From: Brachynemurus nebulosus
Lineage: Eukaryota > Arthropoda > Insecta > Neuroptera > Myrmeleontidae
Direction of reading: 5' to 3'
Length of the DNA stretch: 64,000 nucleotides
NCBI GenBank assembly: GCA_035578155.1
Contig: JAPWDM010000003.1
Coordinates: forward strand, 66,084,142 to 66,148,141
Translations under genes and position numbers: made by a program
Notes under the pieces: model-generated
The model's input: only the letters and a program-made list of their open reading frames with translations
What the model was told of the DNA's origin: nothing
The model's database searches: none
Shown here: positions 24,983 to 38,217 of the stretch, one piece after another
Position numbering within the stretch: the first letter of the stretch is position 1
Layout: each line of letters begins with the position of its first letter

Positions 24983-25819
24983 CAGGGCTGGGAACTATTT
25001 AAAATGATTTTATTTTAAATATGTATTTAAAATACCAAATGGCATTTTGCATTTTCTGTTTTAAATAAATTCGGTCAAAGCATTTTCCATTTTGTATTTA
25101 AAATGGAAATTTGAATCCATTTTACATTCAAAATGAAAATGCATGTATACTCAAATTTATGTGCATAGAATATTAATGATTTGAAATGAATTGAATTATT
25201 TGAAGTCTAACAAATTGTAAGTTAAATGTAAGTTGATTTAATTGACTCAAATTTTTTATAACTCGAGTGGCAATGTCACTTGAGTTAAATTTGTTACTAG
25301 AGTTCCAATTCTCTTAAGTCAAACTTTTCTGACTCAAGTTGTGTACTACTATCTTTGAGACACGTCGATAAGAAATGTTTTTCTATTTCGAGTAGATGAT
25401 AGTATTTAGAAGTTGTAGTCGTAGCGTAGTCAAGGTTTGAATATGTCAAGGCCGAATTAAATTTTACAATATTTTTAAATAACAATATTTGAAAAGTTAA
25501 GTTTCGTTTTCATATCATGCAAACTTTACCAAATTTTCTCAAAAGACTGCCTTTATTTAATTTTAGTACGTTTGATATTTTCTTAACTTTTTTTTTTTAT
25601 AATTAATATAATAAATAATGATAAAAAATTTATAGAATAAATTTAAAGTAAAAAAAGCATTTTGCATTTTATAATCCATTTTAAATAACTATTTTCCATT
25701 TTCAATTTTAAATGTGTTCAGCAAAACCATTTTCTATTTTGTATTTTAAATGCCTTTTTGGAAACCATTTTCCATTTTCTATTTTAAATGGTTCCTCTGA
25801 ACCATTTTTCCCAGACCTG
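24983..25819. mobile_element. hAT-like MITE with CATTTTAAAT reiteration
   Basis: Termini CAGGGCTGGGAA and TTTCCCAGACCTG are imperfect inverted copies. The flanks TAAAAATT (24975-24982) and GAAAAATT (25820-25827) match at 7 of 8. Both subterminal regions are arrays of ATTTAAAATG/CATTTTCCATTT words. 837 bp, no transposase frame. Confidence 0.78.
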
Positions 25820-26834
25820 GAAAAATTACAGAGGTTGATATAACATGTTTGATAAAAGTGACGAGAGTCAATAATGTTTTTGTGTTATTAGTATTTATTT
25901 GGACTCATTACAAGAAGTCACAATACTACACAGTATACAAGTTTTACAAATAATTTTATTAATAAAACATCTGATTATTTGTGCAATCTTTAAAAAAAAA
26001 ATATTAAATTTTAGGCTCACAACGATTTGGCGTCTTCACTTAATAAAATTAAATTTATCAAAAGAAATTTTTTGTAATACTAATAGAAACTTTCGATCAA
26101 CATTTTATCCTTATTTATCCTAATTAGAGACATTTTTATCACAATTACAATGCAGTCACTCCGAGTCCCTGCAACGCTCGCACTGACGTCAATTGGAAGG
26201 ACAACAAGGAAACTCTTGTTGCACATTCTGCACACTCATTGCTTGCAGCTGACGCAAACACTTGCGATACAAATTTTGGTTTGGTAGGTACTGAAAGAAA
26301 TGTCGTCACTCTCTGAAGAACTTAACTAACAATAACAAAACATGCTTCAGAATATTTCAAAGTAGTGCCAGTTTACGGTAAGTGTTTTTAAAAATTTTCG
26401 ACAAGTAAACACGCCGTATATTCCCATATAATTTACAATATTAAAATAGCAATACACTTTGGTGCGGTTACGGCTTCTGCGAACAGTGCGAACCCACCAA
26501 ATAATGGTAATGAATATTTAAATTTTTTGGAAATAAATTAAAATATTATGCGAATACGTACGTAGTTATATGTATAGACGTTTTATCAGGGATTTGTTTA
26601 CCGAGTGTAAAACCAGTAAAAAAGATATTTGAGCAAAAGGTTAGCTACCACATTAATGCGGTATGAACCACAACATTACCTATATATATAATAAAAGCAG
26701 AAAATGAAATGATAATATTCGTATGTAAATATTTGTTTAGACGGGATAATTTTTGATTAAAATACAACAATGAAAATTTTGCATAAAACATTTTTACCTC
26801 TTGAAAATATTTTTAATAAAATATTTTTAAAATA

Positions 26835-27294
26835 CACCTGAACGTTTTTTTATGCGGTTTTTAAAAAAATGATCATTAAAAATGCATAATGTGAATCAAA
26901 ATCAAGAGAAAGTAAGAAACTTAAATATTAACTATACTAACTTTCTTTGATAAAAATACTTTTTAATGGTTTTTAAGCATTTAATCAGTACATTGCTTAA
27001 GAATATAAGTTATCGTATATTGATGTATTTTTCACAATTTTCACAATATTGTAAAAATGAAATATTTTCACGTGTAAATTATTAATGCTTTATCTTATTT
27101 AAAAAAGCAACTTCTAAGCAAATCGTGAGATATTGAACGTTTTGAGTTATATATTTCCACGGCATAAAAAAAGTTTTTTTTACAATCTGGAGCCAACTAA
27201 ACTTTTTATAGCTATTTATGATATTTTTGAATATATTTTATTGTGTAATCTTTTTATGCGGTCCCAATACATCGCATAAAAAAAGGTTCAACTG
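26835..27294. mobile_element. Tc1/mariner-like MITE, TTATGCG family, copy 1
   Basis: TA then CACCTGAACGTTTTTTTATG at the left; CGCATAAAAAAAGGTTCAAC, CTG, then TA at the right. 460 bp, similar to 33086-33512 in inverted orientation. The superfamily is inferred from the TA flanks. Confidence 0.75.
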
Positions 27295-28052
27295 TATGTT
27301 CAGAAATTTACTAGAACATTGTGGTTTCAATTTCACAATTATAATATTTGTGTTTTTTTCAAAAACATATTTTAATCCTATATTTTGTTTGCTAAGTATA
27401 TTTTAAAAATACTTAAATAGACATTTTATTTTATTGTTTATCAAAAACATAATCTTACCACAATACAGAGATAACTGAGATAATTGTAAAAGAAAAGTTA
27501 AAACTGTCATTCATACCTTGACATATCCGTCACATTCAAGTCCATACACCTGATTTGGACAAAGTCATCAGAAGTTAAGTAGAGAATGTGTCATTTTAGT
27601 GATTTTAACACAAAACGAAGATATTGTATTGTATTATTTAGTATTTACAGTAAACATTGTAAGTGTTTACTTTCAACTATTGATACGATATTAATTCAAA
27701 AAAGAAAAGTTTCTTTATTTTCATCGATAATTGTTAAAAATTTTCGAGTACAGAAAATGATACTTAAATATGATTGAAAATGATTCAGTTTTAAAAAATT
27801 ACATAGTTTAGAGAAATTTTTCAGAGTTCCGTATCAAAATTGCTAAAACGGAGTATTTATGAAATCAGTTCTTACTGGACCCGCTCACTTTGCCACAAGA
27901 TACAGAGCACACAAAAAATAGTGATTACTCAAATATCCAAAATAAACAGTTTGACCGGACCCTTCAAAAAACCGGGCCCCAGCAATTTGTTTCATTAGTC
28001 TACGCGAAGATTCGGCCCTACAAGCATCGATACTTATCTGAATTACATTCTC

Positions 28053-28810
28053 GACCGAGTGGTCGGAATATGACATTTCATATTACACAACCTAATATTA
28101 TTCCATTCCAGTTAGTGATGAACAAACGCAAGACCAAGACCAAGACTTGGCAGTCTTGGTCTTGGTCTTGTTCTTGCATTAAGAATCTTGGCCTTGGTCT
28201 TGCTAGAGCAGTTTGAGTCTCGGTCTTGATCTTGGTTTTACAAAATGCAGTCTTGGTCTGGGTCTTGGTATTGTTAAAAATCTTGCATTTTTTATTAGCG
28301 AATTTTTTCCTTCTAAACTCTGAATTTTCTCTTTTTACGGTATTAATTACCTATACTTTCAAACTATTTAAACAGTTTAGCAAAAGTCTTGCTTTTTTCT
28401 TGCTTTTGTCTTGGTCTTGCTCACTTGAGTCTTGATATTGGTCTTGCAGCCGTACTTATAGTCTTGGTCTTGGTCTTGCAAAAACTGCAAGACCAAGACA
28501 AGACTGCAAGACCAATACTAATTTTGCTCATCACTAATTCCAGTTAATGGCAAAAATAATTCTGGGCTACAAGAATTCTACTCAAAATTAAAGAATTGCT
28601 TTTAAACATTTCTCTAATGCTCAAAAAAGTGTCAATATTTGTCTCCATTACATGGGTGACCAAGTGGTCGGAAAACGACATTTCATATTACACGACCTAA
28701 CATTGTTCCAGTTAATAGCGGAAATGATTCCAGGCTACAAGAAATCTATTTACAATTAAAGAATTGCCTTTAAACATTTCTCTTAATGCTTAAAAAAGTA
28801 TCAATGGGGC
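28053..28810. repeat. Tandem duplication of about 145 bp, first unit split by a hAT MITE
   Basis: 28053-28104 plus 28545-28640 forms one unit and 28666-28810 the second. They share GAGTGGTCGGAA-type starts, GACATTTCATATTACAC, CCAGTTAATAGC-type and GAATTGCTTTTAAACATTTC segments. The hAT copy E interrupts the first unit only. Confidence 0.85.
28113..28536. mobile_element. CAAGAC-array hAT MITE, copy E
   Basis: Ends TAGTGATGAACAAACGC and TTTTGCTCATCACTA with a perfect duplication ATTCCAGT (28105-28112 and 28537-28544). It is inserted inside the first unit of a direct repeat whose second unit at 28666-28810 keeps the uninterrupted target. Confidence 0.94.
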
Positions 28811-29401
28811 GCGGCAGATTAACTCACTTTTCGGCTCTGGATGTTTTGCACAGTTTTCCAAAAGTTGTTTTAAAATTACAAAAATGTATGTTTGCTGAAT
28901 TCCTGCGATATATCTTCTTTATTTTGGGGAAAAAATGTTGAAAATTCGTTTTAATGGCATGAAAATATTTGCCTTCTGTGATTTCGTTCATTCATAATGC
29001 GGCCAAAAAACACTGGCTTATAAATTTCAGATATTATATGTACATTCCCTGATCGACCCTCTGTGGTAAAATTATTTTTCAATATTTACACACCCGGTTC
29101 CAATATTTTATGGATATGGTTTATTTATTTTGGCATGGTATGTGGTCCGCGGGTCTCATGGACCTGCATTACCTGTTGTTGACTTTTGTTGTTGCGTGGG
29201 TCGTGCAGCAGGCTCAATGTGTGCTGTCACTTTAAATATTGTTCAAATGGACGTCCACTGATCCAAGTAAGATGTGAAATTTATGTATACATATGTATGT
29301 ATGATTAAATTGAATATTTTTCGATAAAACTTAGCATTGGTATGCAGAACTAGTCTCATTTTTAGTATGTTGTATTGATATCGAAAATCTACAAATTAAG
29401 C

Positions 29402-29565
29402 ATGGCCGGATCTACGGGGACAGCAGCTGGGGCATGTGCCCCACCCTGCAGGTGTTAGGGTTTTTTTTGCAGGGATTTTAAACTTGAATTTTTCTCGGGG
29501 AGGGCACCAAAAACGCCAAAAACAAAGTTTGCCCCACCCTCATAATAATTGTAGGTCCGTCCCTG
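29402..29565. mobile_element. Possible small hAT-like MITE
   Basis: The left CATGGCCGGATCTACGG resembles the reverse complement of the right end (CAGGGACGGACCTAC), and the body is GC-rich against its surroundings, with GCCCCACCCT twice. No matching target duplication was found, so this stays tentative. Confidence 0.4.
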
Positions 29566-29800
29566 GATTCAAATTTCGAATTTTTAAACTTGATGACGTC
29601 ATAAGATTTATATTTTTAAATTTTGAAGTTAAGGTTCGATCAGTTTGTATAATTTGGATAATTTGGCCGTGAAATATTCTTTTTCGATTACGAAATAGAC
29701 GAAATCCTTCAATAAATATATTTTTTCAACCACTTGAATGGTAAGCTGGCGTTTACAGAGCAGATAACCTGGCATTTACCATTCTGTTTTCTGGTTTCTA

Positions 29801-29962
29801 CACGGAGAGAAAATTCCTATAAAAATTACTGTGCTCATACTACAATTGACGTGTAACAGGTGAACTTATCCAATTTTTGTACGGTAAAATTGGATATGTT
29901 CGCCTGTTACACGTCGATTGTAGTATGAGCACAGTAATTTTTATATGGATTTTCTCTCTGTG
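29801..29962. mobile_element. Near-perfect palindromic MITE with TA flanks
   Basis: CACGGAGAGAAAATTC at the left and GGATTTTCTCTCTGTG at the right. The arms (29801-29876 and 29887-29962) are almost perfect inverted copies around a ten-base centre. TA lies on each side (29799-29800, 29963-29964), as for mariner-type MITEs. Confidence 0.82.
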
Positions 29963-31265
29963 TATAGTCGCAAAAAATTGAAGGTTATAAAAAGCTTATT
30001 TACCTTCTTAAGTAAATAAATAATAACTTACTGTTAATTAGTAAATAGATTTCTCTATGAAAATGGTTATACTTATAAGACGCCTATAATTTTCTACTCA
30101 TTTTTTTCAATTTATTCAGCGTTTTTTTTTTTTTTTTTGGCTGAATTCGGCTTGGATGAAGTTTATTTTTGTGGCCTCAGATGCCATAGAAGAATTCGAG
30201 GCTGAAAGCCGAAGATTCTTAAGCAGCGCACTTACGGCCCTCGGTAAGTAATTGAATATATTGCTTTCTTAAACATGAAGTGACATCAAAAACTTGCGTC
30301 TAGCGCTAAACTGCATGCATCTATTATTTAAAAATTATTATTTTAACAGTTTTAAATATCTCAGTGTACTTAATGATGTCACCAAGATAAAAATGTTATT
30401 TTCCTTTTAAATATTGGGATCGAATCTAGATAATTTCGGTTCTAAACTTTCATTCTTACTGTCAAAATAGTAAATTTCGTTCAAAAAACTCTTACACTCT
30501 TAATTTCGTCAAAAATGGAAAGAAAGACATCAAAAAGTCATAATTAAATAATAAGCAAATATGAAATACCATAAAGTAACGCTCAATTCTATTAATAAGT
30601 TATAACTAACCTGAAATTTAGGGTTGTTGTGATTTGGATTACTGGTTTTTTTATATCTTTCCCCATAAAATTGAATGTTTTTGTGTGTTCTTTTTGTGTA
30701 CAGTGTTAAAAGAGTAATGTTAAACATATCTTGACAAGACTTTACAGTAGATATTTTTCGACGCGATTGATTTTTGTGAAGTGTCTGTGAGACATATCAA
30801 AAAATTAGATGGTTAATATCTTTTTTCTTGTTCACTGTATCTTTTCACGTCATGCTTCCACAAGCGATAACGTTTGTACGTTAAGTTTCGATGTTCTGTT
30901 TATAAGCATTGGATGCGTATACTTGTTTGCCTTGTGTTGGCCATTATGTATGTAGTTTTTTGGTAAGCGAGGAAGGGCTTGTCTTGTTTGTTTTTCAAAA
31001 TGACAAGTGATATACGCTTGTCAACTACTCGACTACTTTAACAAAATCAATTTTTTTTTTATTTTCCCATCCATATAGCGAAGCTAGAGGTGTACAAGAA
31101 GGGGGAATGTGATCGGATTTTGACGTTTTGGAACCTAGGGATAGCGAATCCAGGAAATCAAAAATTTGGTTTGAAATTTTCTAGACCTGTCAGTGTCTAA
31201 TTTAATGATAATCTCCAGCTCTATTGGGGCTAAATAAGTGAAACCAAGCTCAAAATAATTCTATA

Positions 31266-31741
31266 CAGGGTGGAAAGTATATAAGTCTCGCTGCGAAAAC
31301 AGTGGGTAGAGCTCACCCATGTAATTAATATTAGCCAGTAAATTTGAACCAGAAGTAAAATTTGATACTAAATATGGCTCAAAAAGGGGCCCTTAAAATT
31401 TTTTTTAATCCGGCTCTGATCATTATATATATTAAGATAAATTTTCTGTTTTTAAAAAAGCAACACATAATAAATAGTAACTGGAAGTAAACATGTTCAA
31501 AAATTTTATTGAAATTTGATCAACAAAATTATTTTCTACCTTTGGTACTAAAAAGGTGTATGCATAAGGCCGTAGTCAGGACCGTACTTAGAAAAAATTT
31601 GGAAACATCGTGAACTCAGTTTATTTGCGATTTTCTTAAACTGTTGATTTCGAAAAAAATCCTGTGCTTTTAGTGTCTGCAGGGTGCTATGAACTATGAG
31701 TCACCCTTGCAAATGACGAGAGTTGTTTACTTTCCACCCTG
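31266..31741. mobile_element. Tc1/mariner-like MITE, CAGGGTGGAAAGTA ends
   Basis: TA-CAGGGTGGAAAGTA at the left is inverted at the right as TACTTTCCACCCTG-TA. 476 bp. The interior has no coding frame with recognisable similarity. Confidence 0.8.
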
Positions 31742-32389
31742 TATATGTATGGGACATAGAAAGGAATAAAATTTTGACACATTTTGGCCAGTGATTGTGG
31801 AATTATCGCCACTTTTAACTTTTTGAAAAAATCGAAATTTACTTACTTATATTATTTTTCACTTTTGCAGCCTTTCGACGACCCTGATACTTTGATTCTT
31901 AGAGATTTTTAAGTATCTAATATTTCATATATTTTTTTTTGAATACGTTCCCAAACTTGAATCAAAATAATTCTTTTTCAACTAATTTGATTCCAAAAGA
32001 CGTTTAAATATTATTTTAGGGTTACATTCGTTCATATCTATGAAATATATCAAATTTTTACGTCGAGGACAAACAAGTAAGGCAAAAAAATCCAATATTT
32101 TTTTTTTTTTTTGGTTAGGTTTTGGTGATGGTGACTAAAATGGTGAATGAATATTTTTGTGAAACATGTAATTGTCTAGACATGTCGTCTACGCTGCGCT
32201 ATGCTGTGCCATGCCATGATGAGGATGACTTGCGTGTGAACGCGTTTTTAAACAACATTTACTTCCAAATAGTAATGTGTTGGTGATATTCAATACCTGC
32301 TGATATTGAAACCGGTATCAAATTCATTGGAATGACCACAACATTATCCACTGTGCAGACTGTTTTCAGTTTTATTCGACATAGATGTG

Positions 32390-33083
32390 TCATGCGACCC
32401 ATACACGGTTCAACTTGTTGTACAACTTGGTTGAGTTGTACAACATGTTGAATCGTGTGTGGGGCAGTTGGTCAACTATTTTGATGGTTGCATAAACGGT
32501 TGAAGTGAAATCAAAATATTTTGATTTTACGTGGGCGCGAAGCAAATGGTCTATGAACATGTTGTACGGTGTGTGGGTACCAGTACATAGATGCTGTAAA
32601 GAGTGTAATCAATAAAATATTTATAGCGGTAACAATTGGAAAGTTTAAACATTTGGTTCTGTTTGTTATTTCCAATAGCTTGCGGTGATACCGCATTTGA
32701 AAATTTTAAATTTTTGAAAGAATTTCCCGTTGCAAGAAACCTTAATGTAATTTCCAAGTGTGTTTTTGCAGAAATTGCATCACGCATAAACGTATCTTCT
32801 TTGCGTCTTAAAGGTGTTATTTTTACTAAAATATCATTAAAATTTCTTCGTTCATTCGCATATAATTTTTGTAATCGTCTGATTCACATTCACTAATTTT
32901 TTTAAATAGTTTTTCATTAGAAAATTTTTTTTCCAACCACTCTTTGCTGTATTTTCTTTTTTTTTTTTACTCAAGCTTTCTTTACTAATTTCGGCAATTA
33001 CTGCTAAGGCAAGAATTTTATCCATAATTTTAACGAAGTTCTCTTTTTCAAAAATTGTGAATAACAAGTTGGACTGTTTGCCA
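32390..33083 (-). pseudogene. Broken PIF/Harbinger transposase fragment
   Basis: Read on the minus strand, about 33040-32852 in one frame and 32890-32600 in another give peptides typical of the N-terminal half of Harbinger nucleases: a KSGWKKNFLMKNYL-like stretch, then RRNFNDILVKITPL, then MRDAISAKTHLEITLRFLAT and a GNSFKNL stretch. A frameshift separates the two parts and the catalytic DDE region is missing. Downstream (32400-32470) CAACTTGTTGTACAACT and CAACATGTTGAATC words form inverted pairs, possibly the element's end. A single degraded copy, certainly non-functional. Confidence 0.68.
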
Positions 33084-33085
33084 TA

Positions 33086-33512
33086 CACAGATAGTAAAAA
33101 AAAAACTTTTTTTATGCGGTGGGTCGGGGCGACCGCATAAAAAAATTTTCATCTAAAAAACATAATTCAAGACTTACAAATTTACTTAGAAGTTGCTTTT
33201 ATAAACACGATAAAGCATTAATTTACACGTGGGAACATTTTATTTCATTTTTATAATATTATTAAAATTGTGAAAAATACATCTGTGAAAAAATTAAATG
33301 ATGCAATAACTTATATTCTTATGCAATGTACTGATTAAATGCTTAAAAACCATTAAAAAGTATTTTCATCAAAGAAAGTTATTATAGTTAACGTTTAAGT
33401 TTCTTACTTTCTCTTGATTTTGATTCACATTGTGCATTTTAATGACCATCTTTCTAAAAACCGCATAAAAAACATCGTACAATAAAGGGTCGCATAAAAA
33501 AAGGTTTAGCTG
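33086..33512. mobile_element. Tc1/mariner-like MITE, TTATGCG family, copy 2
   Basis: The right end CGCATAAAAAAAGGTTTAGC, TG, then TA (33513-33514) matches copy 1. The left end is diverged, with an extra hairpin GCGGTGGGTCGGGGCGACCGC at 33116-33136. Internal sequence aligns with the reverse complement of copy 1. Confidence 0.68.
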
Positions 33513-34562
33513 TATTTTTTCTCTGAATTCCCTTTTTGTGTCTTTTGTATCTTTTGTTAGAGAAAGGGTTTTCATGAATGTCCTCCAGTTATCTCGGTTC
33601 TTCGTGAGTATCTTCATCTCAATCTCGTTTTTTCAGCTTCTCCATAGGTTCCCGGCACTCTCTTTTCCCTCCATTTTTACTATGTTTCCAATCTATTTTC
33701 AATTTCAGCGTATGATACCTTCATTTATCGTTAATTTTTCTACGAATATGCTTCGTTAAAATAGAAATGCTCGGTATAGTGCCTTCATAAGTCATATCTG
33801 GAATATTTCGTTTATCGTTGAGATTTAATTATTAAGAATTAAAATCATTATGATATAATGAGAAAATTGTTTAAATATCCTGAGAGTTTGCGCGATAACT
33901 CCTAAAATTCTTCAGCTTCTAATCGAGTTTAATTTCTGAATAAACGTTACACTACCAGAATAATTATCATAGACTTTTGAAAATTAAAAAAAAAAAAGTT
34001 AATACTGTTTTTCTTTTCGAAATAAAGACACAATTTTTTTCACTGTTGAATAAAAGGGCTGCTTTTAAATTATTTGTGTACAGTTTGACAGTACTTATGT
34101 GCCACATATAGATACAAATAAGGGTTGTCTTGAAGATATCTCTCCAGGGACATTCCACAAGAAAACATTGAGAATATTGTCGAGAACATCTTTTTAACTC
34201 TGTTATGTGTCATGTTTAACCTGACGTTTGATCGTTTTCATATTTTGTCTCTGACACACAAAATGTTTGTCTCTTTCCACACAATAAAAAGAAGAATGTT
34301 GGAACATTTAAATGCATTAAATTATTGTTATTTCAGTATTGTTTTCATATTTTGAAAATTTTCGAAATATGCATACAGGGGTGTACTTATTGTTTTACAC
34401 GGCCATTAATTTTAATCATTTCGAAAATCTGAACGTATTTCAAGCGATGCGTTGGATTTCTTTTTGATTTGGCGAATTTCGGAGATCAAAATATCTGGTT
34501 TACAAATAATCTCTTTTCGCAATTTCAATGACTCGATGAATTTGCAAGTAGAAATGTGTTTT

Positions 34563-34682
34563 TAGCGAATTTCCAGAATGGAATTCAGCTATTACAGCCA
34601 CTGTCATGACGCGACTTGAACCCGGGACCATGGCAGAAATTTGTTTTGAGGTCCCTAGAAACCGAAAATAATATTCACCAAA

Positions 34683-34738
<56 letters not shown>

Positions 34739-35059
34739 CCGCACGATAACTCTCGAACGAAATGTCCTAGGTTTACGAAATTTGGTGAAAATGTTGGAAG
34801 TCCCAAACCGTTGGACAAGTTCGTTAGCCAGACACGTCGGATGCCAGGAACATGGTGTTTGTTCTTGCAAAAAATTAGTTTTTTGCCAAAATTTCCACTT
34901 ATTTAAAAATTTTTGTGAAATTTTTTTACATCATTTAAACGACGAAAAAAAATTACATAAAAAAGGTCTTTAAACTATTATTCTATGTCAACTAGTTTCC
35001 GAGAAAATTTAATTTTTATAAAAGGGCATTCGCTATGTTATGCAGGATGCTGCGACAGG
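34563..35059 (+). mobile_element. Helentron/HINE-like element, copy 1, with (TA)n core
   Basis: It starts TAGCGAATTTCC, immediately contains the hairpin GAATTTCCAGAATGGAATTC, and carries a (TA)n tract at 34686-34734. It ends ATTCGCTATG, the hairpin GCAGGATGCTGC and GACAGG. The start and the sequence before the final hairpin are short inverted copies. Four copies in the window share these ends. Confidence 0.62.
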
Positions 35060-35231
35060 CGTATACCTATATGCATAATTATATGAAAGAATGTGTTTGT
35101 GGTACAGGAAGATAGATTGTATATAAGTCATATACGTCATACATATGTATATGTTTGTATGTTACTTATATGCCGTTTTTTAGGGTTCCGAAGAAAGTTC
35201 TATTTTTTAGAGCTCCGAAATAAATCTCCCG

Positions 35232-35556
35232 AGACTATAATAGAAATTTGTTTTGGGGTCCCTAGAAACCAAAAATAATATTCACTAAAATTTATGTATT
35301 AAATTTATATTTAGTCCCACACCGTTGGACAAATTCGTTAGCCAGCCATGTCGGATGCCTAGAACATGGTTTTTTTGACCATTTTTCGTGAAAAAAATTA
35401 GTTTTTTGCCAAAATTTTCTAAAGTTAAAAATTTTTTTGACGTTTATTTACACCATTAGAAAGAGGAGGAAAAATCACTTAAAAGGGTGAAAAATCACAG
35501 AAAAACGGATTTTTATAAACGGAAATTCGCTATGTTATGCAGGATGCTGCGACAGG
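35232..35556 (+). mobile_element. Helentron/HINE-like element, copy 2 (5' part missing)
   Basis: From AGAAATTTG onwards it aligns with copy 1 through GGGGTCCCTAGAAACC and the end GCAGGATGCTGCGACAGG. The (TA)n tract is reduced to a few AT-rich bases and the 5' hairpin is absent. Confidence 0.6.
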
Positions 35557-35691
35557 GGTATTCCTATTATTCTTTCGTTCCTTGAAGGTTATTAAGATTG
35601 GTTTTGTAGCTTTTAGTATCACGGATTGTGTATTTTAAGAATTTGTTTTTTAAATTTAAAAACTAAAAAAAAAAAATATCTTTATAATATG

Positions 35692-35854
35692 ACTTGTAAT
35701 TTCATTATTTGACTTTATTTGGCAATAAATCTCAATATTAAGACCAGCAAAAAACCCAACAGAATTTTTTAACCAACCTTCAACATTAAAAAATTCTGTT
35801 GGGATTTTTGCTGGTCTTAAATAAAGTCAAATAATGAAATTACAAGTCTAAAAT
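35692..35854. repeat. Inverted repeat with GGTCTTAA/TTAAGACC arms
   Basis: Arms share TTGTAATTTCATTATTTGAC and AAGACCAGCAAAAA segments with their complements around a 10-20 bp centre. The left arm has an extra short segment. A fold-back element of unknown family. Confidence 0.72.
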
Positions 35855-36363
35855 TTTTTGTCGAAAATAGAGGTAGCAGTTTATTTATAATTCTTTATAA
35901 CATGATTTTAGAATCATTTTAATTCAGAAATTAAAATTAACACTACAAATCAAAGTGTGTTGCAGATTTATTTTTGTTATAATCGAGTGAAACTAAATCC
36001 AACTTTAAAGTGTCTCGACATGAAAAATCCTCCCAAAAAAATTTTCTGTCGACTAAAGCTATCAGAAAATATTTTAAGTTTTGCTTCCAAAGTCCTCTTT
36101 TAAGTAAAAATAGTAAAAATAAAAAAGGAAAGTAATCTAAATCCTATAATTAACACTAAATTTCTGTAGCAAATTATGAATTTCATTGCTTAAAAACGAT
36201 TAAGTAATATTCTTGATGACGTCACAACAGTAAATTTCTATATTCTCTCTAAATACTTTATATTTGATTCTCTAAAATTTGGTTTTGGGTTAATTTTAAG
36301 CTTTCACTTTTAACAAAAATTAAAACCGCAATATCAAATGTGTTTACAAGTTATAATCATTAT

Positions 36364-36540
36364 CAGGCCCGACGAGAGGGTGGAGTAATCGGGGTTGCAG
36401 CGCCGGGGCCCAGGCTTGATGAAGGGGCTCGTAGCTGTCGGTAGGGGTTCCGGAAAAAAAGTTAAAAGTTCTTTTTTGGGAGGGCATTTTTAAAAAATGC
36501 AATTTATTCCCGGAACCCACCATTTTCCTCCACGGTCCTG
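36364..36540. mobile_element. CAGGCCCG hAT-like MITE, copy 3
   Basis: It starts CAGGCCCGACGAGAGGGTGG and ends CCACGGTCCTG. The flanks ATCATTAT (36356-36363) and ATCACTAT (36541-36548) match at 7 of 8. 177 bp, the same orientation as copy 2. Confidence 0.8.
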
Positions 36541-36967
36541 ATCACTATTGAAGTTTAGAGACTGAAATTATGAATTCTGTTGTTCAACACTTCATCAGCA
36601 TTATTCGTTTTTGCAATAAGTATGCTGATTTAAAGACCATCCCGTGTACAATATCACGATACAATACTCTTCCTTCTGCAATTTTTAATAAAATTTGTTA
36701 TAAATAAACCAACTAACACTTAATTATAATATCACAAATATAGATACAATCCCGGATTGATAGCTTATTTACCAGTCACCAACTACGGCGACGGCAAGGG
36801 TAAACACATAATATCTAATCCTCGTTGGATTTACATGGAATTAACATGTCAACATGTACCCGACTATTTTACACTCTTATCAGTGACAAGTTAAGCGCTA
36901 ATCAAACACACCTCTCGTTTTAAACTGACTGATTTGATGAGAATGAGGAGACGGCTTCATTCACTAA

Positions 36968-37368
36968 GGCTGGTCGTCCTTTGGATGCGGAAACGTGCGA
37001 TATTTAATTCGGACGAATACGTATGAAAACGAACGAACGATCCAAACAGCTGTGAAAGCGTCTCGTTCGTCCGTTTTCGTGCGTATAATTGCCACGTGCG
37101 AACAGATCCAATTTTGTTTGGATTTTTTCGCACGAAGAAGTCCGTTCCATGAGATTTTTATTTTTATTGAAATGAAACTGATGGTAAATTACAATTATTA
37201 TAACTGTGTATCTTTGTAGCTTGAGAGAAAGAAAATTAAAAAGAAAAATACTGACCGAATATTGGGCTAGTGGACGAACAGTAGACATATCATTTCGGAC
37301 GAACGACAAACGTGCGTAGTCGTCTGAATCGAATATCGCAGTTGTCTGCAACCAATGGACGACCAGCC
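36968..37368. mobile_element. Harbinger-like MITE 1 (TAA target duplication)
   Basis: GGCTGGTCGTCC at the left and GGACGACCAGCC at the right, flanked by TAA (36965-36967 and 37369-37371), the three-base target typical of PIF/Harbinger elements. Subterminal sequence contains reiterated CGTTCGTCC/GGACGAACG words. 401 bp. Confidence 0.82.
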
Positions 37369-37617
37369 TAACGTGATATATATGTATATACACGTAAATC
37401 CAATTCTCAAGTGGCAAACATCGAGTGCGAATTTTAATAATGTTTGTGGCAAAAATATTGTTAAGGTACCATCACAGTGTGACCGGCAGAAAAATAGTAA
37501 ATTTTCGCAATTTTTTTCGGATGGATAAGATAGGGGAATGGGGATGAATTTTTTTTTATGATTAATACCACTATTTAAGAATACAAAAACATTTTTTTTA
37601 TTCATTTTTATTCATTT

Positions 37618-38217
<600 letters not shown>

